The translations under genes and the position numbers were made by a program. From NCBI GenBank assembly GCA_012026835.1, contig VEPN01000014.1, positions 1-64,000 of the forward strand: DNA of 64,000 nt, given 5' to 3'. The notes beneath the pieces are model-generated. The model did not search any database. It worked only from the letters and a program-made list of their open reading frames with translations, and was not told where the DNA came from. Below are positions 36,776 through 47,515 of the stretch, piece by piece. Numbering within the stretch: position 1 is the first letter of the stretch; every line of letters starts with the position of its first letter. The stretch comes from Candidatus Methanoperedens sp. (GTDB lineage: Archaea; Halobacteriota; Methanosarcinia; Methanosarcinales; Methanoperedenaceae).

Positions 36776-39496
36776 ATGAAGATCAATTTTGCAAAGTTAG
36801 GAAATATAAAAATAAAGACAAAGTTGTTGATAACAATAGTAACTGTCGTGTTGATACCGCTAATCGCCCTTGCACTTTTTAGCACGAATCTTATAGATCA
36901 GGGTATAGGCGGACAGGCGCAGACAAAGATAGTGGGAGACCTTGGGGCAGCCCATGAGATATACAGCGGTATGGAGAAAAATCTCCAGATGGCCTCATAT
37001 TTCGTGGCAAGCAAAGTGGACACACACACTTCCTCCAATTCCAGCATTTCAAATTATATCCAATCCGTGAAGAATCAGTATCCTTTTATAAGTACTATCA
37101 TAGTTACTGATTCCTCTGGCAGGGTCATCGCAAGGAGCAATAATCCTTCGCAGAACGGAGAGAACCTTGCATCCGATCCTTTTGTTGCCTATGCTTTAAA
37201 GGGTAAGGATACGGCCGCAACGGCGATAGTGCAGGCAGATGAACTTGCCAGGGATAAACTTGACGAACAGGCAAAACTCGAACTTGTCCCCACGGACGGG
37301 GCACTACCTACGGATAAAAAGATCGAAACATCGGGAATGATGATAAAAGCGTCCAGTCCGATATATTCGGATGGGAAGATAGCCGGAAGCGTCGTGGTTG
37401 GACATCTTATAAGCAGGGATTTTACTATAGTAGATGAAACCAAGAATGCGGTGAAGGTCGAGACGTCCACGATTTTCATGAACGACCTTCGCGTCTCCAC
37501 AAATGTTAAGAAACTGGACGGAAACAGGGCGATAGGTACAAGAGTATCGATCCCGATATACAATGCCGTCCTGCGTGACGGGAAAACATACTATGGCCGT
37601 GCGTTCGTAGTCAATGGATGGTACGTTACAGGGTATGAGCCCATATATGACATCGATAAAAAAGTAATAGGCATACTTTATGTGGGAACACCTGAGGCCC
37701 CTTTTGTCGATCTTAAGAAAAATGCACAGCAGAACATAATATTAATAGGCGCGGGAAGCCTTATTTTTGCCATGCTGCTCGGTCTGTTCATGTCAAATAA
37801 ATTAATAAAACCGATATATAACCTTGTAAATGTTGCAGATGAAATCGCTGAAGGGAAACTGAAAGTAAAGATCCAGAATACTTCAGGGGACGAAATTGGA
37901 ACTCTTTCAAACAAGTTCCAGACAATGGCGAACGACCTGCAGGCCGTAATTGAGGATGTCAACAGTGTGGTGGGAGCGCTATCCGAGGGAGACTTAAGCA
38001 GGCAGATCCAGGTAAAAGCCAAAGGAGATTTCGAGAAGGTTACGGTCGGGATAAAGAAGATGCAGGATGACCTGCGGGCGGTTATCACTGAAGTTAATGA
38101 TGTCCTGACTGCAATGTCGGAAGGGGACCTGACAAGGGAAGTCCGTGTTGAGGCAAAAGGTGAGTTCGGGAAGATAACTACAGGGATAAAAAACATGCAA
38201 AATAGTTTGCACCGGCTCATAACCACATTAAAAAACAGCGCTGAAAAAGTGGCTATTTCTTCCAGTCAACTCTCAGAATCAAGCAAGGATATGAAAAACG
38301 CTACCGGACAGGTATCAATCACAACACAGGATATCGCAAACGGCGTGAACCAGCAGGCTTCAAAGCTTGCCGAGATAAGCAAAGCCATGAGAGAGATGTC
38401 AAACAGCATCCAGCAGGTTTCAGTTAATTCACAGAAAGCTGCCGAAGGGGCGGATAATGCCAATAAGACGGCAAAAGAAGTCGGTGGCATGTCCGGCGAT
38501 GTACTGCATAAGATGGCTGAGATCAGGTCATCAGTAGATGATTCATCTGCCGTGATAAAAGAGCTTGAAACCAAATCAGAGAAAATCGGAGAGATTATCG
38601 GCGTCATCACAGGCATTGCAGATCAGACCAATCTTCTTGCCCTGAATGCAGCCATTGAAGCTGCCAGAGCAGGCGATCATGGCAGGGGTTTTGCTGTGGT
38701 GGCCGATGAAGTGCGAAAACTTGCCGAGGAATCAAGAAAAGCAGCAGGAACGATCACCGAATTGATAAAAGAGATACAGAATGGGACAAAACAGGCAGTT
38801 GAGAGCATGGACAGGGGCACAAAAAAGGTTAGTGAAGGCACAGGGACAGTGGAGAATGCAGCCACTGCGATAAAGGGTATTGTCAAAGCTTCGGAGGACG
38901 TTGCCACCATGATACAGGAAATCGCTGCTGCGTCTGAGCAACAGTCGGTATCTGTCAGTGAGATCACATCCTCTATAGAGGAGGTATCTGCCATAAGTGA
39001 AGAATCTTCATCAAGCACCCAGGAAGCATCGGCCAGTGCGGAAGAACAGTCTGCATCAATGGAACAACTGGCAAATGCCGCGCAGGAACTGGCAAAACTG
39101 TCTGAGGAATTGAAGGCTGAAGTTGCTAAATTCAACCTTGGTAATACGGCTCCCACGATGGGTCACATAGATGGCATAGATGGAGCAGCCGGGCATGAAA
39201 CAAAGCCACCGGATCAAAGTGAGACGCATGGGAAGAAGGAACATAAGACTGTATCGGACATAAAAGATGTCAATGGGCCCACGGAAAAAAAGAAGGCCTC
39301 TGATGAACAGGAAGTGCCCAAGCCGCCGGATAATAAAAAGGTATCGGATAAACAAGACGCTGATGAACACCCAAAGCATGAAAAGAAGTCACAAACTAAA
39401 CGAAAGGTGGCAAAGGAGCATTTGAAGAAACCTGAAATCCCTGAAAGCACGGAAAAAACGACACAATCAAAACCCGGCGACAATGTGCCGGGATAG
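36776..39496 (+). CDS. Chemoreceptor with Cache sensor and tandem HAMP (receptor 4)
   Basis: 906 aa. TM1 ~19-41, a large extracellular Cache_3/Cache_2-type sensor ~45-315 ([17 protein letters not shown], then [19 protein letters not shown]), TM2 ~320-341. Three HAMP-like units follow in tandem ([17 protein letters not shown], then repeats of [13 protein letters not shown] and [12 protein letters not shown]), then the signalling domain with the tip [20 protein letters not shown]. The last ~115 residues are a charged Lys/Glu/Asp tail. Cache domains sense small ligands outside the membrane. Tandem HAMPs may tune signal gain. Confidence 0.92.
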   Translation: MKINFAKLGNIKIKTKLLITIVTVVLIPLIALALFSTNLIDQGIGGQAQTKIVGDLGAAHEIYSGMEKNLQMASYFVASKVDTHTSSNSSISNYIQSVKNQYPFISTIIVTDSSGRVIARSNNPSQNGENLASDPFVAYALKGKDTAATAIVQADELARDKLDEQAKLELVPTDGALPTDKKIETSGMMIKASSPIYSDGKIAGSVVVGHLISRDFTIVDETKNAVKVETSTIFMNDLRVSTNVKKLDGNRAIGTRVSIPIYNAVLRDGKTYYGRAFVVNGWYVTGYEPIYDIDKKVIGILYVGTPEAPFVDLKKNAQQNIILIGAGSLIFAMLLGLFMSNKLIKPIYNLVNVADEIAEGKLKVKIQNTSGDEIGTLSNKFQTMANDLQAVIEDVNSVVGALSEGDLSRQIQVKAKGDFEKVTVGIKKMQDDLRAVITEVNDVLTAMSEGDLTREVRVEAKGEFGKITTGIKNMQNSLHRLITTLKNSAEKVAISSSQLSESSKDMKNATGQVSITTQDIANGVNQQASKLAEISKAMREMSNSIQQVSVNSQKAAEGADNANKTAKEVGGMSGDVLHKMAEIRSSVDDSSAVIKELETKSEKIGEIIGVITGIADQTNLLALNAAIEAARAGDHGRGFAVVADEVRKLAEESRKAAGTITELIKEIQNGTKQAVESMDRGTKKVSEGTGTVENAATAIKGIVKASEDVATMIQEIAAASEQQSVSVSEITSSIEEVSAISEESSSSTQEASASAEEQSASMEQLANAAQELAKLSEELKAEVAKFNLGNTAPTMGHIDGIDGAAGHETKPPDQSETHGKKEHKTVSDIKDVNGPTEKKKASDEQEVPKPPDNKKVSDKQDADEHPKHEKKSQTKRKVAKEHLKKPEIPESTEKTTQSKPGDNVPG

Positions 39497-39507
39497 GATG
39501 ACTGGAT

Positions 39508-39678
39508 ATGATATTTAACATTAAAGACCTATCTCTTGGCAGGAAATTGATCGGCGACCGCTGAAGTGCAATATGCATCCGTGGAAGTAAACTTGTAATG
39601 GAAGCCCAGGAACTATCAAGATTATCTGAAGGTTTGCAGGCTGAAGTTTCGAAATTCAAACTGGAAGAAACAGTATAA
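39508..39678 (+). pseudogene. Chemoreceptor reduced to its two ends
   Basis: The first 16 codons (MIFNIKDLSLGRKLIG) match the N-terminus of receptor 5, then the reading jumps to a receptor C-terminus: [20 protein letters not shown] and FKLEETV. Sensor, membrane, HAMP and most of the signalling domain are gone, and a stop and frameshift separate the pieces. This looks like an internal deletion of a whole receptor, probably by recombination. Confidence 0.8.
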
Positions 39679-39680
39679 TT

Positions 39681-39709
39681 TCACACTTTTTTCACAATTT
39701 TGTATATAT
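39681..39709 (+). promoter_or_regulatory. TCACA-type promoter of receptors 5 and 6
   Basis: TCACAC at 39681, TCACAA at 39692 and TATATAT at 39703; 11/11-bp spacing, with GGGTGA just after the TATA box. Confidence 0.8.
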
Positions 39710-39751
39710 CAGGGTGATGTCCTTTCTGGATATATATCAATTTCACAGATT

Positions 39752-41713
39752 ATGCTGCATATAAATGACTTATCTCTTGGAAAGAAGCTCATCGGCGGGT
39801 TTTCTCTTATAGTCATCCTGCTCGCTATCGTAGGATTCATCGGATATTCAGGCATAAATACCGTTGGAGAGCACCTTGATGAAGTCTTAAACGAGCGTAT
39901 GGTATTTGCAGATAAATCCGCTGAACTTACGCTGCTTGTTATGGAACAGCAAAGGCTGGCTCGCGATTATATCAATGGTAACAAAGAAGCGGCAGTAATT
40001 TTTGATGAAAACAGGAAAAAGATAGATGCTATAATTGCGGACCTGAAAGAGAAAGGGGCAGATAAAACAGCTATTGATAATATAAACTCAAAATACAGGG
40101 AATTCGAAGAACTTGTACTGGCGCCTGCTGATAGCGGAAGACTGCAGGAACTGGAAGAAAGAGGAAAAGAGCTCAACACCCTCCTTTTAAAATTCAAAGA
40201 AGACCAGGAAATGTCGATGATGGCTTCCGGGGAGGATGCCAGGAATGAAAAGAATTATTCTATCATGCTGATAGTAGTTTCCGGGGTTATTGCAGCAATT
40301 ACAGGAATAGCCCTTGGTCTCTATATCACTCGTTCTATTACCAGGCCCATGAACGAGATGGTACTGGGTGCGAAGGATATTGCGGATGGGAAGCTGGAAG
40401 TTAAAATCAGAAATACTTCAAAAGATGAAATTGGCACACTTTCAAATACCTTCCAGGCGATGGCGAACGAACTTCAAGGGGTTATCAGTGATGTTAATAA
40501 TGTGCTTGGCGCATTATCAGAAGGTGACCTGAGCAGGGAAGTCGGGGTAAAAGCCAGGGGGGATTTTGAGAAAATAACGACCGCGATAAATAACATGAAC
40601 GCCAATCTAAGAGACGTCGTTGATGATGTTAACAATGTGCTTGCGGCTTTATCAAAAGGAGACCTGACAAAACGCGTCATGGTGGAGACAAAAGGCGATT
40701 TCAGGAAAATAACTGCCGGGATAAATGCTATGCAGGAAAACCTGCGGCAGCTTATCCTGACACTGAATAACAGCGCTGAAAAAGTAGCATTAACTTCCCA
40801 GCAGCTTTCAACATCAAGCAATGAAATGAAAGCTTCTGCAAACCAGGTTTCGCGCAATTCACAGGATATTGCCGAGGGAGTGAACCAGCAGGCTTTGAAG
40901 ATCTCAGAAATAAGCAGGGCCATGAAAGAAATGTATGGAAGCGTGGAGCAGGTCGCTATCAATTCCCAGAAAGCGGCAGAGGGCGCTGATAATGCCAATA
41001 AGACCGCCCAGGAGGTAGGCCATATGTCAGGCGAAGTGGCAAAGAAAATGGCAGACATCCAGGCAGCAGTGGTTAATTCATCTACGGTGATAAAAGAGCT
41101 TGAGACCAAATCCCAGCAGATAGGCGAAATAATCGAAGTAATTACCAATATCGCAGACCAGACGAACATGCTTGCCCTGAACGCTGCCATCGAGGCTGCG
41201 CGTGCAGGTGAGCATGGCAGGGGTTTTGCTGTGGTGGCAGACGAAGTCCGCAAACTTGCCGAGGAATCAAGAAATGCAGCGGACCAGATAACAGGACTCA
41301 TTAAAGAAGTCCAGCTTAAAACAAAGAAAGCAGTTGAGAGCATGGACCATGGTACAAAAACCGTCAACGATGGCGCCCAGATCATCGGGAATACTACATC
41401 TGCGGTCGGCAATATTGTAACAGCCGCAGGGGATGTAGCCACCATGATACAGGAAATAGCGGCCACAACAGAGGAGCAGTCAGCATCCCTGGAAGAAGTT
41501 TCAGCCTCGATAGATGATGTCTCAAACATAAGCCAGGCATCTGCAGCAAATACACAGGAAGCCTCGGCTGCCGCGCAAGAACAAATGGCATCAATGGAAA
41601 TGCTCGCAAAAACGACCAACGAATTGGCAGCGCTGGCAGAGGAATTGAAGGCTGAAGTTGCAAAATTCAATCTGGATGACAATGAAAATACAGAACATAA
41701 ATATAAAGCATAA
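39752..41713 (+). CDS. Chemoreceptor with 4HB-type sensor and tandem HAMP (receptor 5)
   Basis: 653 aa. TM1 ~12-33, a short extracellular helical bundle ~34-168 ([18 protein letters not shown]), TM2 ~170-192, three HAMP-like units ([13 protein letters not shown] and [12 protein letters not shown] in the second and third), and a signalling domain whose tip reads [20 protein letters not shown]. It ends with [15 protein letters not shown]. The 3' end overlaps the start of receptor 6 by 32 bp, so both are made from one transcript. Confidence 0.9.
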   Translation: MLHINDLSLGKKLIGGFSLIVILLAIVGFIGYSGINTVGEHLDEVLNERMVFADKSAELTLLVMEQQRLARDYINGNKEAAVIFDENRKKIDAIIADLKEKGADKTAIDNINSKYREFEELVLAPADSGRLQELEERGKELNTLLLKFKEDQEMSMMASGEDARNEKNYSIMLIVVSGVIAAITGIALGLYITRSITRPMNEMVLGAKDIADGKLEVKIRNTSKDEIGTLSNTFQAMANELQGVISDVNNVLGALSEGDLSREVGVKARGDFEKITTAINNMNANLRDVVDDVNNVLAALSKGDLTKRVMVETKGDFRKITAGINAMQENLRQLILTLNNSAEKVALTSQQLSTSSNEMKASANQVSRNSQDIAEGVNQQALKISEISRAMKEMYGSVEQVAINSQKAAEGADNANKTAQEVGHMSGEVAKKMADIQAAVVNSSTVIKELETKSQQIGEIIEVITNIADQTNMLALNAAIEAARAGEHGRGFAVVADEVRKLAEESRNAADQITGLIKEVQLKTKKAVESMDHGTKTVNDGAQIIGNTTSAVGNIVTAAGDVATMIQEIAATTEEQSASLEEVSASIDDVSNISQASAANTQEASAAAQEQMASMEMLAKTTNELAALAEELKAEVAKFNLDDNENTEHKYKA

Positions 41714-44000
41714 AATTATTGTGTTCGCGTTGATCCTTTCTATCATACCAGTGGCTATAATCGGACTATATGCCTACAACGAAACAACAACTGCCATAAA
41801 CACCGAAGTACAGAAAAAATTGGAAGAGCAGGTAAGATTAGAGAAGAATTATATAACCATTACTTACTCACTTGCCCAGAATAGTGTGAATAATTCCCTC
41901 GGAGTTGCAAGGGTACAATTTTACGCCAGAGGAAAACCCGGGATAATTGATAATAAAATGGTGCTTGGCGATAACTATGTAGTTAATGGGAACTTTGAGA
42001 TTGTAGATACGGTAAAGAACATGGTCGGAGGCACAGCAACGGTCTTCCAGGTAAACGGGAACGAAGCGGTTCGCATATCCACGAATGTCCTCCAGAATGA
42101 TGGTACACGGGCTGTGGGAACAAAGGTATCGCAGCCTGTATATGATGCATCAGTAACCCGCGGTGAAACGTATTACGGCAGGGCATGGGTGGTGAATGCA
42201 TGGTACCTGACTGCCTATGAGCCTATCAAAGACCAGTCAGGTAAAATAATCGGCCTGTTATACGTCGGCATCCCTGAAGAGCCCTTCATAAACCATATCA
42301 AAGAGCAGATGAAAAGCATAATAGTTGGCAAGACCGGGTATCTTTATATCACAGACTCGCAGGGTAACCTTATAATCCATCCAAACCGGGAAGGGGAAAA
42401 CCTCTACGAATATGATTTTATCAAGAAAATAACACAGACTAAGGAAGGTTATATCCTGTATCCCTGGGAAGGCCGTGATAAAGTGGTGGCCTATACTTAT
42501 TACGGACCAAAGGACTGGATAATAGCTTCCGGAAGTTATCTTGAGGATTTCAGTGACCCGATTAATGCCATAAGGAACAGCCTGCTCGTGGCGATATTAA
42601 TATTCTCTGTGGCAGGCGCACTCGTGGGATTATGGTTTGCAGGGAGCCTTATAAGACCTGTGGATAGTATGCTTAAGGCTTCCAGGAAAATCGCAGAAGG
42701 AGACCTCACGGTACAGGTGAAAAGCGAATCCAGGGATGAGGTGGGCCAGCTTTCAACAGCCATCCAGTCTATGACAGAGAATTTAAAAAATGTCCTTGGA
42801 AAAGTGCAGGAATCCTCGATCAAAGTCTCCTCGACTGCCCAGGACCTCTCGGCATCGAGTGAAGAGATGAAGGCTTCTACTGAACAGGTGTCAAGTACAA
42901 CGCAGGGCATCGCAAACGGCGTAAGCCAGCAGGCCGCAAAGATGGCTGAGATCAGCAGGGCCATGAAAGAGATGTCAGAGAGCGTTCAGCAGGTCGCTTC
43001 CAATTCCCAGAAGGCGGCTGAAGGTGCAGGGGAGGCGAATAAGACAGCCCAGGAAATCGGGAAGATATCAAGTGAGGTCGCACAGAGAATGGGTGAGATC
43101 CAGGCAACCGTGGACAACTCCGCTGTAGTAATAAAAGATCTTGATGGTAAGTCCCAGAAGATAAGTGAGATTATAAGCGTGATAACCAATATCGCAGACC
43201 AGACCAACCTCCTTGCCCTGAACGCGGCCATCGAGGCTGCACGGGCAGGTGAACACGGCAGGGGTTTTGCTGTGGTGGCCGATGAAGTGCGAAAACTTGC
43301 CGAGGAATCAAGAGGTGCGGCCAGCCAGATAACCGAACTTATAAAAGAAGTGCAGCAGGGAACAAAGAAAGCAGTCGAGAGCATGGAGAAGGGCACAAAA
43401 ACCGTGAACGAAGGAGCGCAGACTATCGGGAATACCGTATCTTCTATTGATCGCATAGTTAAAGCCGCCGGAAACGTTGCAGACATGGTTCAGGAAATCG
43501 CCGCTACTGCACAGGAGCAGTCTGCCTCAGTTGAAGAGGTCGCTTCTTCGATAGAAGATGTCTCATCCATAAGCGAAGAATCCGCAGCAAGCACACAGGA
43601 AGCATCTGCCGCAGCAGAACAGCAATCGGCATCGATGGAGCTTCTTGTAAATGCGGCCCAGGAGCTGGCAAGATTATCGGATGGACTGCAGGCTGAAGTT
43701 GCCAAATTCAATCTCGGGACAGCATCAACCGCAAAAAAAGTTGAGGTTTTGATTCCGAAACCCGCAGCAGAACATAAGGCATCGCAAATGCATAAACAAA
43801 AAGATTCATTGAAACCGGAACAAGCGGTTCACGGGCAGGAAAATGTAGTTTTGAATGAAGCCGACAAAGGTGAATTGTCGGCAGCACCTGCACTGCATAA
43901 GGCAGAAGGTGCTCCGGAACATGAGAAGAAACCACAACTCAAGAGCAAGCGGAAGTCTGGACAAAAACAGGACAAATCCAGGGCAGAGAAAGGTATATGA
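41682..44000 (+). CDS. Chemoreceptor with double Cache sensor (receptor 6)
   Basis: 772 aa. I use the ATG at 41682 ([11 protein letters not shown]), inside the end of receptor 5. TM1 ~11-30. Two sensory modules follow: a Cache_3/Cache_2 unit ([19 protein letters not shown]) and a second Cache ([19 protein letters not shown], then [12 protein letters not shown]). TM2 ~300-322, one HAMP, the signalling domain, then a basic tail. The signalling domain DNA is almost identical to receptor 2 although the sensors are unrelated, which suggests gene conversion or module swapping. Confidence 0.9.
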   Translation: MKIQNINIKHKIIVFALILSIIPVAIIGLYAYNETTTAINTEVQKKLEEQVRLEKNYITITYSLAQNSVNNSLGVARVQFYARGKPGIIDNKMVLGDNYVVNGNFEIVDTVKNMVGGTATVFQVNGNEAVRISTNVLQNDGTRAVGTKVSQPVYDASVTRGETYYGRAWVVNAWYLTAYEPIKDQSGKIIGLLYVGIPEEPFINHIKEQMKSIIVGKTGYLYITDSQGNLIIHPNREGENLYEYDFIKKITQTKEGYILYPWEGRDKVVAYTYYGPKDWIIASGSYLEDFSDPINAIRNSLLVAILIFSVAGALVGLWFAGSLIRPVDSMLKASRKIAEGDLTVQVKSESRDEVGQLSTAIQSMTENLKNVLGKVQESSIKVSSTAQDLSASSEEMKASTEQVSSTTQGIANGVSQQAAKMAEISRAMKEMSESVQQVASNSQKAAEGAGEANKTAQEIGKISSEVAQRMGEIQATVDNSAVVIKDLDGKSQKISEIISVITNIADQTNLLALNAAIEAARAGEHGRGFAVVADEVRKLAEESRGAASQITELIKEVQQGTKKAVESMEKGTKTVNEGAQTIGNTVSSIDRIVKAAGNVADMVQEIAATAQEQSASVEEVASSIEDVSSISEESAASTQEASAAAEQQSASMELLVNAAQELARLSDGLQAEVAKFNLGTASTAKKVEVLIPKPAAEHKASQMHKQKDSLKPEQAVHGQENVVLNEADKGELSAAPALHKAEGAPEHEKKPQLKSKRKSGQKQDKSRAEKGI

Positions 44001-44036
44001 AGTCCCTTTTTCTGGCATGCAGCTCTGGTATTAAAG

Positions 44037-44065
44037 TCACACTTTTTTCACAATCATTTTTAAAT
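44037..44065 (+). promoter_or_regulatory. TCACA-type promoter of the two-CW protein
   Basis: TCACAC at 44037, TCACAA at 44048 and TTTAAAT at 44059, with exact 11/11-bp spacing. The ATG is only 31 bp after the end of the TATA box, so the transcript is nearly leaderless. Confidence 0.8.
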
Positions 44066-44095
44066 CTTTGGAATGAATCTTAACATCAGATAACT

Positions 44096-44317
44096 ATGGC
44101 AGCAAAAAATTGTTGGGAACATAAAAAATGCGGAAGAGAAAAAGGCGGCGGCAAAGTAAGTGAACTGGGTATATGTCCGGCATATCCAAAAAACGGAAGG
44201 GACTGCTGGATGGTTGCGGGAACTTTCTGCGGCGGCAAAGTACAGGGAACACATGCCCAGAAGCTTGGTACCTGCATGACATGCGACTGGTATAAAAATG
44301 TAAGGGGACTGGTATAA
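44096..44317 (+). CDS. Stand-alone two-CW cysteine-rich protein
   Basis: 73 aa. The whole protein is the domain found at the ends of receptors 2 and 3: [36 protein letters not shown], then CMTCDWYKNV. Seven cysteines are at conserved positions, suggesting metal or cluster binding. Having its own motility-type promoter suggests it is a soluble partner or competitor of the receptor-borne domains, perhaps a redox-responsive one. Function unproven. Confidence 0.82.
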   Translation: MAAKNCWEHKKCGREKGGGKVSELGICPAYPKNGRDCWMVAGTFCGGKVQGTHAQKLGTCMTCDWYKNVRGLV

Positions 44318-44385
44318 AGAAGTAAAAACTGCGTTTCTCAATACATTATTATAATTTTTCTGAATATAAATCATTTTTTTCAACT

Positions 44386-44414
44386 TCACACTTTTTTCAC
44401 AAATCTGTTTATAT
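44386..44414 (+). promoter_or_regulatory. TCACA-type promoter of the membrane/zinc-ribbon operon
   Basis: TCACAC at 44386, TCACAA at 44397 and TTTATAT at 44408; 11/11-bp spacing. Confidence 0.8.
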
Positions 44415-44495
44415 TCTTAAAAGTCAAGTTCTATTTTAAAAGACTGGATTTAACAAAATGAAATCCGAAACACGCAATAAAGAACAGGAGAAGAA

Positions 44496-44972
44496 ATGTC
44501 AAAAAAAATCATGTTATTAACTCTGTCCTGTCTTTTTTTGTTAATGCTGCCGAATGTTAAAGCCGATAGCCTCATCGAGGGTGTGGATACAAGCGGTACT
44601 ATCGTGCGTTTGATATCCTTCCTCCTTGGAATATGCGGCTCTACATACCTGGCGGCAGGACTCTGGAGAAGGGCGGAAAAAGGCTCGGAAAGCTGGAAAT
44701 ACCTCTCTATTTCCATGATAATGTTAATATTCTGGAACATAGTCATGACAGTTGGTATTTTATTGAATATCCTGAAAGTGAATATAGCTGATTCTGTAAA
44801 CATTGTAAGGTCTACTGAAGTTATCGATACCACTCTTGTTATCCTGAATATCCTTGACCCTGTGATAGAGGTCATGGTATTCCTGATATTGCTGTTTGGT
44901 CTGCGCAAGATTGTAAAAACAATGCGGGAAGAGCCCTGGAAAGTTTTCAGCAAGGAGGAACAGGATGAATGA
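44496..44972 (+). CDS. Membrane protein with signal sequence, unknown function
   Basis: 158 aa. A cleavable-looking signal (MSKKIMLLTLSCLFLLM, ending near VKA-DS) is followed by three hydrophobic helices (TIVRLISFLLGICGSTYLA, ISMIMLIFWNIVMTVGIL and VIEVMVFLILLFGLRKIV) and a charged cytoplasmic end. AGGAGAAGA precedes the ATG. No family recognised. First gene of a three-gene operon; it overlaps the next by 8 bp. Confidence 0.7.
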   Translation: MSKKIMLLTLSCLFLLMLPNVKADSLIEGVDTSGTIVRLISFLLGICGSTYLAAGLWRRAEKGSESWKYLSISMIMLIFWNIVMTVGILLNILKVNIADSVNIVRSTEVIDTTLVILNILDPVIEVMVFLILLFGLRKIVKTMREEPWKVFSKEEQDE

Positions 44973-45285
44973 AGCATTACTGGTAATCCTGAATACAATA
45001 GCCTCGATTATTGTAATAATATCCACAGTCCTGTCCTTTAACCTGCTTGTTGGCATCTCAAGAGAGCTAAAAGGCTTAAAGACAATGGACCTGATGTGGG
45101 AATATTTCATTATTATGACAAGCCTGTTCATATTGCTGGGTATTACAAGGGCCGTCGGAACGATAGGGACTGTTATTTTTATGGGTTTCCTGCCAATATT
45201 TGAGGCGTTATTATCTGTTATCCTGATATTATATTTCGCATTTGCTATTCTCTTAGCCATAGCTCTTGAGGAGATTACAGAATAG
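44965..45285 (+). CDS. Small three-helix membrane protein, unknown function
   Basis: 106 aa. Three hydrophobic helices (LNTIASIIVIISTVLSFNLL, IIMTSLFILLGITRAVGTI and ALLSVILILYFAFAILLAI) separated by short loops; GGAGGAAC before the ATG. The helix pattern recalls the preceding gene, so the two may form a hetero-oligomer. Coupled to the preceding gene by overlap; the zinc-ribbon gene starts 1 bp after its stop. Confidence 0.7.
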   Translation: MNEALLVILNTIASIIVIISTVLSFNLLVGISRELKGLKTMDLMWEYFIIMTSLFILLGITRAVGTIGTVIFMGFLPIFEALLSVILILYFAFAILLAIALEEITE

Positions 45286-45286
45286 T

Positions 45287-45862
45287 ATGAGCAAGATACT
45301 TTCAGAAGAAGAACGGCGTCACATGCTCGAAAAACTCGAAAGCAAGATAGTAGCGACCCGTTTCATGACCCTGAAGTACATATCTTCTTCAATAAACACA
45401 GATAAAGTCGATTTTGGGAAAATGGATATTGAGATACCGGAATTCACAAAGACGCTTGTAAGGATAATTGAGATGCTGGCCGAGAAAGACCCCGAGGAGA
45501 TGGTCAAGCGTGAAGCCGGTGTATGTATTGAGAATCTCAAGAAAAAACTCAATCCCACACTCAGGCACGATGTGCCGACATGCATATCATGCGGTGAGAG
45601 GCTTGTTGTTTCGTACAAATTCTGTACCAAGTGCGGCGTGGAATTAAAAGGCCAGAAATGGCTTTCAACCTACAAGCCATGCGAAAAATGCCAGAATCCC
45701 GTTGATCCCGTGTGGACAAACTGTGCGAACTGCGGCAACGTACTGATAAAGAAAGTGGAAGTTTCCAAGATATGCCAGTTCTGCAAGAAAACCATTGACC
45801 CGAACTGGATCATGTGTCCGTTTTGCGGTTCAAAGCTCAAGCTTGGGATTCCGGGTACATAG
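45287..45862 (+). CDS. HEAT-like protein with zinc ribbons
   Basis: 191 aa from the ATG at 45287. The first ~95 residues are helical and HEAT/ARM-like (TLKYISSSIN, FTKTLVRIIEMLAEKDPEE). The rest holds six CxxC knuckles, i.e. three zinc ribbons (CISCGERL/CTKCGVEL, CEKCQNPV/CANCGNVL, CQFCKKTI/CPFCGSKL). A cytoplasmic adaptor is likely. Third gene of an operon under the motility promoter, after two membrane proteins; HEAT-like helices also occur in the HEAT-CheC fusion. Confidence 0.75.
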   Translation: MSKILSEEERRHMLEKLESKIVATRFMTLKYISSSINTDKVDFGKMDIEIPEFTKTLVRIIEMLAEKDPEEMVKREAGVCIENLKKKLNPTLRHDVPTCISCGERLVVSYKFCTKCGVELKGQKWLSTYKPCEKCQNPVDPVWTNCANCGNVLIKKVEVSKICQFCKKTIDPNWIMCPFCGSKLKLGIPGT

Positions 45863-45887
45863 GAAGCCGGGTTTTATCCAGGTGATA

Positions 45888-46076
45888 CTACCTGACCGAC
45901 CTTCTTTTCTCAGTCCTCAATATCAATACGTACAGGCATATTAAAAATCCCCCTCCTGCAAAAAGATATAATATGGTAAGTGAAGAATATTTGTAGAAGT
46001 AGATGGCAAGCGTGGTACCAAATACCATGGCTATGGGAAGCAAAAAACTCAAAATAGTCGTACTTTTTGAAACCAT
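45888..46076 (-). CDS. Small two-helix membrane protein
   Basis: 62 aa with two hydrophobic helices (ILSFLLPIAMVFGTTLAIYF and LTILYLFAGGGFLICLYVLIL) and a basic end. No ribosome binding site is visible; an AT-rich element lies about 25 bp upstream, so it could be leaderless. No family recognised. It converges with the zinc-ribbon gene. Confidence 0.5.
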   Translation of the reverse strand: MVSKSTTILSFLLPIAMVFGTTLAIYFYKYSSLTILYLFAGGGFLICLYVLILRTEKRRSVR

Positions 46077-46151
46077 TTTGTATCATTTGATATAATGTAA
46101 ATTTACTTAATAAAACCTTTCTTAAAAAAATCAAGATGAAAAATGGCTTTT

Positions 46152-46227
46152 TCACACAAGCTTATTTATATGCACACAATTTACACAACTTTCCTGCTTC
46201 ACACATTCCTCACAAATTTGTTTATAT
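46152..46227 (+). promoter_or_regulatory. Double TCACA-type promoter region of RHH gene 1
   Basis: The main copy has TCACAC at 46199, TCACAA at 46210 and TTTATAT at 46221 (11/11-bp spacing), followed by AAGGTGAA. A second, looser copy lies upstream: TCACAC at 46152 and TTTATAT at 46165, plus a GCACAC/TTACACAA pair at 46172-46188. Confidence 0.75.
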
Positions 46228-46280
46228 TAAGGTGAACCCTACGATATTTTGGCGCTAAGGAATTCCCGTTAAAGAGGAAT

Positions 46281-47333
46281 ATGTCTATCAGGAAAAATAT
46301 ATCATTAGAAAAGGTACATTTGAAGAAGCTTGAGCCCCTTATTTTAAAGCATAAGGGAAATTTCAGCGCCGCCATGCGTGAAATAATTGACCTTATCGAT
46401 ACGATGATTAAAGACCCTGATGCAGCAACAGGGCTTATAGACGGCTTAAAAACCGATAATAACCTCACTGAAACAGTTATGTACTGGCTTATCAGACAGG
46501 CGCACGGCAGGCTCATAGACCAGGAAATCATCAACAGCATCCTTGAATCTTCCAGGATAGAACGGCTTTCAGAAATTGAGAGCTATCTTGATGATATGGC
46601 AGGCGGGGCAAGCTGGCAGACAAAAATAAGGATATATGATTACGATGACGATATGAACCCTTCACATGCAAGGGTCACGCTGACAGGGAATAATGCTTAT
46701 AAAACCGAATTCCTGGGGAATATCATCTCTTCCTTTATGGTCTCCCAGAAAAAACAGGAGATTGTCTCTCTTAAAAGAACGTCCAGTACGATCACTATCA
46801 ATTTCAGGAAGCAGGCCAGTCCAAATCTTGCGGGCCAGTCTCTTGTTGATCATTTTGGCCAGATGGAAGATATCACTTCGGAGATATCTAAAAAGATGGA
46901 ATTCTGGAAATGCATCGTTAACCTGTATAAGCAGACCAATTATAATATGGTAACAATTCCGAAAAATTATTATAATGAATTGCTGATGGGAAAAGAAGCG
47001 CCAAGCTATCTTACAGCATCAATCGAGGCCATACATAAGGTTCCGATAAGGGATATCCCATTAGGGACCCTTATTTCAACCATGAAATCAGTGTATGAAT
47101 ATATGGGCGTTGTAGAGCGGATCGATGTGGACGAGAACACCTTGAAGATTTACCACGGTTATACGGATTCTCGTGCAATAAATGCCATTGAGAAGATACT
47201 TTTGAATGTGCTTAATGCCAATGGCAGTCTATATCAATCCCGCTGCTCTGAAAACCTGATAGTCATGAGCCCGGTGGTGCGCAAGGATGGGGAGAAGCCG
47301 GCCAGTCCTGTACCAGGAAATTTTTTAATCTGA
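46281..47333 (+). CDS. Ribbon-helix-helix protein 1 with large C-terminal domain
   Basis: 350 aa; AGAGGAAT before the ATG. Residues ~3-40 fit an RHH DNA-binding fold: strand RKNISLE, helix VHLKKLEPLILKHKG and then NFSAAMREIIDL. The remaining ~300 residues are mixed alpha/beta and unrecognised, with repeated CheC-unrelated strands (ARVTLTGNNAYKTEF, STITINFRKQ). It is paralogous to the 222-aa gene at 47539 in its first ~45 residues and shares its lone-helix spacing. Placed inside the motility cluster and carrying the cluster's own promoter, it is a candidate regulator of it. Confidence 0.7.
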   Translation: MSIRKNISLEKVHLKKLEPLILKHKGNFSAAMREIIDLIDTMIKDPDAATGLIDGLKTDNNLTETVMYWLIRQAHGRLIDQEIINSILESSRIERLSEIESYLDDMAGGASWQTKIRIYDYDDDMNPSHARVTLTGNNAYKTEFLGNIISSFMVSQKKQEIVSLKRTSSTITINFRKQASPNLAGQSLVDHFGQMEDITSEISKKMEFWKCIVNLYKQTNYNMVTIPKNYYNELLMGKEAPSYLTASIEAIHKVPIRDIPLGTLISTMKSVYEYMGVVERIDVDENTLKIYHGYTDSRAINAIEKILLNVLNANGSLYQSRCSENLIVMSPVVRKDGEKPASPVPGNFLI

Positions 47334-47515
47334 TGGAAACGCGGTATATGGGCTGGAATCCCGGCTAATGTTAGCAACTGCTTTCAGAATTTGGGTTAAT
47401 TTCTAAGGAGTATATATATTTGATGAGTTAATATTAAATACTTTTAGCTAATTATTATGCTTATCATCATTATAATAGGATGATGTGACAATAGACTGTG
47501 GTAACAACCCATAAA

